From: Robiginitomaculum sp.
GTDB lineage: Bacteria; Pseudomonadota; Alphaproteobacteria; Caulobacterales; Maricaulaceae
Direction: 5' to 3'
NCBI GenBank assembly: GCA_016765255.1
Contig: JAESQI010000224.1
Coordinates: forward strand, 1-8,466
Length of the DNA: 8,466 nucleotides
In this document: one piece after another, positions 6,645 to 8,466 of the stretch
Layout: every line of letters starts with the position of its first letter
How positions within the stretch are numbered: position 1 is the first letter of the stretch
Notes under the pieces: generated by a model
Told to the model about the DNA's origin: nothing
The model's input: the letters and a program-made list of their open reading frames with translations, nothing else
The model's database searches: none
Translations under genes and position numbers: made by a program

Positions 6645-8051
6645 ATGGGTGTCTCTGACGACGAAATCCAAAATAATTATGACGACGAGGCTGAAAACGA
6701 GCCTGGTTTGAGAAAAGCAATCGTGACGATTGTGGGGCGGCCAAATGTGGGTAAATCTACCCTGTTTAACCGTCTCGCCAAGAAAAAGCTGGCCATAGTC
6801 AATGATACGCCAGGCGTCACGCGTGACCGCCGCGAAGCACAAGCGCGCCTTGGTGGTGAAATGGTTGTCTTAGTAGACACGGCTGGTTTTGAAGACGCAG
6901 AGGGCGAACGGATTGAAGCCCGTATGCGCGCCCAAACGGAAGCCGCTGTATGGGCGACAGATGTTGTTTTGTTCGTGTATGACGCACGCGTAGGCATCAC
7001 TGGTCTTGACGAAATATTTGCTGACTTTATTCGCAAAACGGGCAAGCCAACCGTATTGGTCGCGAATAAATGTGAAAGTAGAGCCTCTGATGCAGGTGTC
7101 GGGGAGGGCTATGCTTTGGGGCTTGGCGATCCAATCGAAGTCGCGGCAGAACATAATCTTGGCACACTTGAACTTGACGACGCGGTCAATATGGCCATGC
7201 GCGAAGTTAATTTGACCTTGGTCGAGGACGAAATGGATATGTCCGAAGCCCCTGTCAGGATTGCGGTTGTTGGGCGGCCCAATGCTGGGAAATCGACACT
7301 GATCAATACGCTCATCGGTCAAGACCGATTGCTAACGGGGCCTGAAGCAGGGATCACACGGGATTCCATAACCATTGACTGGCTATGGGAAGGGCGGCGC
7401 GTGCAGTTTCACGATACGGCTGGTATGCGTAAAAAAGCACGTGTGCAAAAAATTCTCGAAAAACTCTCGGTCGCGGATAGCTTAAGAGCGATCAAATTTG
7501 CCCAAGTTGTTGTCGTGCTCATGGACGCTGAAAACGCATTTGATAAACAAGATATGCGACTCGCGGATTTGTGTTACCGCGAAGGTCGAGCCATGGTATT
7601 GGCCGTAACCAAATGGGATCTCGTCAAAGACAAATCTGAACGGGCCAAAGATTTACGCGAAAAAGTGGAACGGCTATTGCCACAAATGCGTGGCGTTCCG
7701 CTGATTATGTTCTCTGGCCTTACAGGCAAAAGCGTCAACCGTTTATTGCCAGCAATAGAGCGGGTGCAAATTGATTGGTCGGCCAAAGTCAAAACCTCTG
7801 ATTTGAATGCTTGGCTATCTGAAAAAACCCAGAGACATCCACCGCCAGCCGCCAATGGTCGTGCGGTACGCCTGAAATATATCAGCCAGACCAAAACCCG
7901 TCCCCCAACATTTGTGGTCAAATGTTCACGCGAAAATGCTGTGCCTGAAAGTTATAAACGCTACCTTATCAATGGGTTGCGAGAAGATTTTAATATGCCA
8001 GGTATCCCGATCAGGTTGTATGTACGGGCGGGCGCAAACCCATATACTTAA
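6645..8051 (+). CDS. der: ribosome biogenesis GTPase Der (EngA)
   Basis: A 468-residue GTPase with two tandem G domains and a C-terminal KH-like domain, an essential factor in 50S ribosomal subunit maturation. G domain 1: P-loop GRPNVGKST (31-39), PGVTRD (56-61), DTAG (78-81) and NKCE (141-144). G domain 2: GRPNAGKST (210-218), DTAGMRKK (257-264) and TKWD (322-325). The KH-like domain covers about 355-468 and ends in RAGANPYT. ATG 6645 has AAGG seven bases upstream, 12 bp after bamB. The first 23 residues (MGVSDDEIQNNYDDEAENEP...) form an acidic extension before the first beta-strand; most Der proteins begin only a few residues before it. No alternative start with a better ribosome binding site is visible before the P-loop. 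The stop overlaps that of the convergent SDR gene. Confidence 0.97.
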   Translation: MGVSDDEIQNNYDDEAENEPGLRKAIVTIVGRPNVGKSTLFNRLAKKKLAIVNDTPGVTRDRREAQARLGGEMVVLVDTAGFEDAEGERIEARMRAQTEAAVWATDVVLFVYDARVGITGLDEIFADFIRKTGKPTVLVANKCESRASDAGVGEGYALGLGDPIEVAAEHNLGTLELDDAVNMAMREVNLTLVEDEMDMSEAPVRIAVVGRPNAGKSTLINTLIGQDRLLTGPEAGITRDSITIDWLWEGRRVQFHDTAGMRKKARVQKILEKLSVADSLRAIKFAQVVVVLMDAENAFDKQDMRLADLCYREGRAMVLAVTKWDLVKDKSERAKDLREKVERLLPQMRGVPLIMFSGLTGKSVNRLLPAIERVQIDWSAKVKTSDLNAWLSEKTQRHPPPAANGRAVRLKYISQTKTRPPTFVVKCSRENAVPESYKRYLINGLREDFNMPGIPIRLYVRAGANPYT

Positions 8052-8466
8052 GTTTTTAGTTGATCTCGAAAATCAGTGATCTGCCCGTGTTGATCCCAAT
8101 CTGGTGACAAGAGCGGCACGATGAGCGGTGCAATATCTACTGGCATTGGCAGAGTATCCGGGTCTTCACCGGGCATAGCTTTGGCTCGCATTTGTGTGCG
8201 ACTAGGGCCGGGGGTGATGAGATTTACGCGCAAATTTGTTTGTTCCGTTTCTTGGGCGTAGGACATCACCATCGCATCAGGTGCAGATTTGCTGGCAGCA
8301 TATAATCCCCAAAATGCTTTGCGTGATACGGCGCTGCGAGAGCTTACAAACACGGCGCGGCCAGAGGGTGAAGCGCGCAGAAGAGGATCAAGAGAACGGA
8401 TCAGCCTAAAATTAGCGGTTACATTTACGGCAAATGTTTCTTCCCATTTTTTCGGCGTGATATGGG
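8048..8466 (-). CDS. short-chain dehydrogenase/reductase (SDR), 3' part
   Basis: The minus-strand frame is open from the window edge (8464) to TAA at 8048-8050, giving 139 C-terminal residues of a protein normally about 230-260 long. The N-terminal Rossmann half with the TGxxxGxG cofactor motif and NNAG lies outside the window. Visible catalytic elements are the Asn in FAVNVTANF, the Ser in VFVSSRSA, and Tyr/Lys in YAASK, with 13 residues from Ser to Tyr as in classical SDRs. The ITPGPSRTQM segment matches the post-catalytic PG motif. A GTG at 8353 could be mistaken for a start, but clear SDR sequence (WEETFAVNV...) lies upstream of it. It should be an NAD(P)-dependent oxidoreductase; the substrate cannot be told. 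It converges on der with overlapping stops. Confidence 0.9.
   Translation of the reverse strand, partial: HITPKKWEETFAVNVTANFRLIRSLDPLLRASPSGRAVFVSSRSAVSRKAFWGLYAASKSAPDAMVMSYAQETEQTNLRVNLITPGPSRTQMRAKAMPGEDPDTLPMPVDIAPLIVPLLSPDWDQHGQITDFRDQLKT

Noticed and set aside
6870..7322. Minus-strand frame of 150 residues inside der.
   Set aside because: Der has intact G motifs across this interval; the reverse frame shows no domain signature.
1..8466. A mobile element, defence island, CRISPR array or other unusual multi-gene system.
   Set aside because: I saw no transposase, integrase, inverted-repeat ends, tandem spaced repeats, or genes of unusual composition; all large genes are housekeeping or common metabolic families.

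Overview
The window looks like an ordinary chromosomal housekeeping segment from an alphaproteobacterium of moderate GC content. A marine Hyphomonadales/Robiginitomaculum-like lineage is plausible but is only an inference from protein style. The evidence is the gene order panB-(YfgM-like TPR protein)-bamB-der, the alphaproteobacterial form of BamB with a long N-terminal region, a mitochondrial-type class I cytochrome c, and a long acyl-CoA dehydrogenase of the DmdC-like group. Base composition and protein style are uniform across the window. I see no insertion sequence, phage gene, CRISPR array, tRNA or rRNA.

Layout. Bases 1-507 (+) hold the 3' end of an unrecognised gene whose product looks like an outer-membrane beta-barrel. 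It converges on a minus-strand gene (523-975) for a lipid-anchored class I cytochrome c. Divergent from that is a small glycine-rich membrane protein gene (1121-1426), closed by a strong intrinsic terminator (1448-1480). After a fairly good sigma-70-type promoter (1518-1546) comes a 585-residue acyl-CoA dehydrogenase (1575-3332). After 84 bp comes panB (3417-4238), the first committed enzyme of pantothenate synthesis.

A 170-bp gap without a convincing gene or terminator leads to a tight cluster. It contains a TTG-started YfgM-like membrane-anchored TPR protein (4409-5182), bamB (5184-6632, one base after the previous stop) and der/engA (6645-8051, 12 bases later). The same trio, yfgM-bamB-der, is adjacent in Escherichia coli. 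It joins outer-membrane protein assembly (BamB), a periplasmic chaperone-linked TPR protein and a ribosome-assembly GTPase. The final gene, on the minus strand and cut by the window edge (8048-8466), is a short-chain dehydrogenase/reductase. Its stop codon overlaps that of der by four bases.

The intergenic gaps (508-522, 976-1120, 1427-1574, 3333-3416, 4239-4408, 6633-6644) are all under 300 bp. Apart from the terminator, the promoter and ribosome binding sites I see nothing firm in them. I did not find an undescribed multi-gene system here. The items most worth a second look are the small glycine-zipper-like protein, the lipoprotein form of the cytochrome c, and the four-base tail-to-tail overlap of der and the SDR gene.
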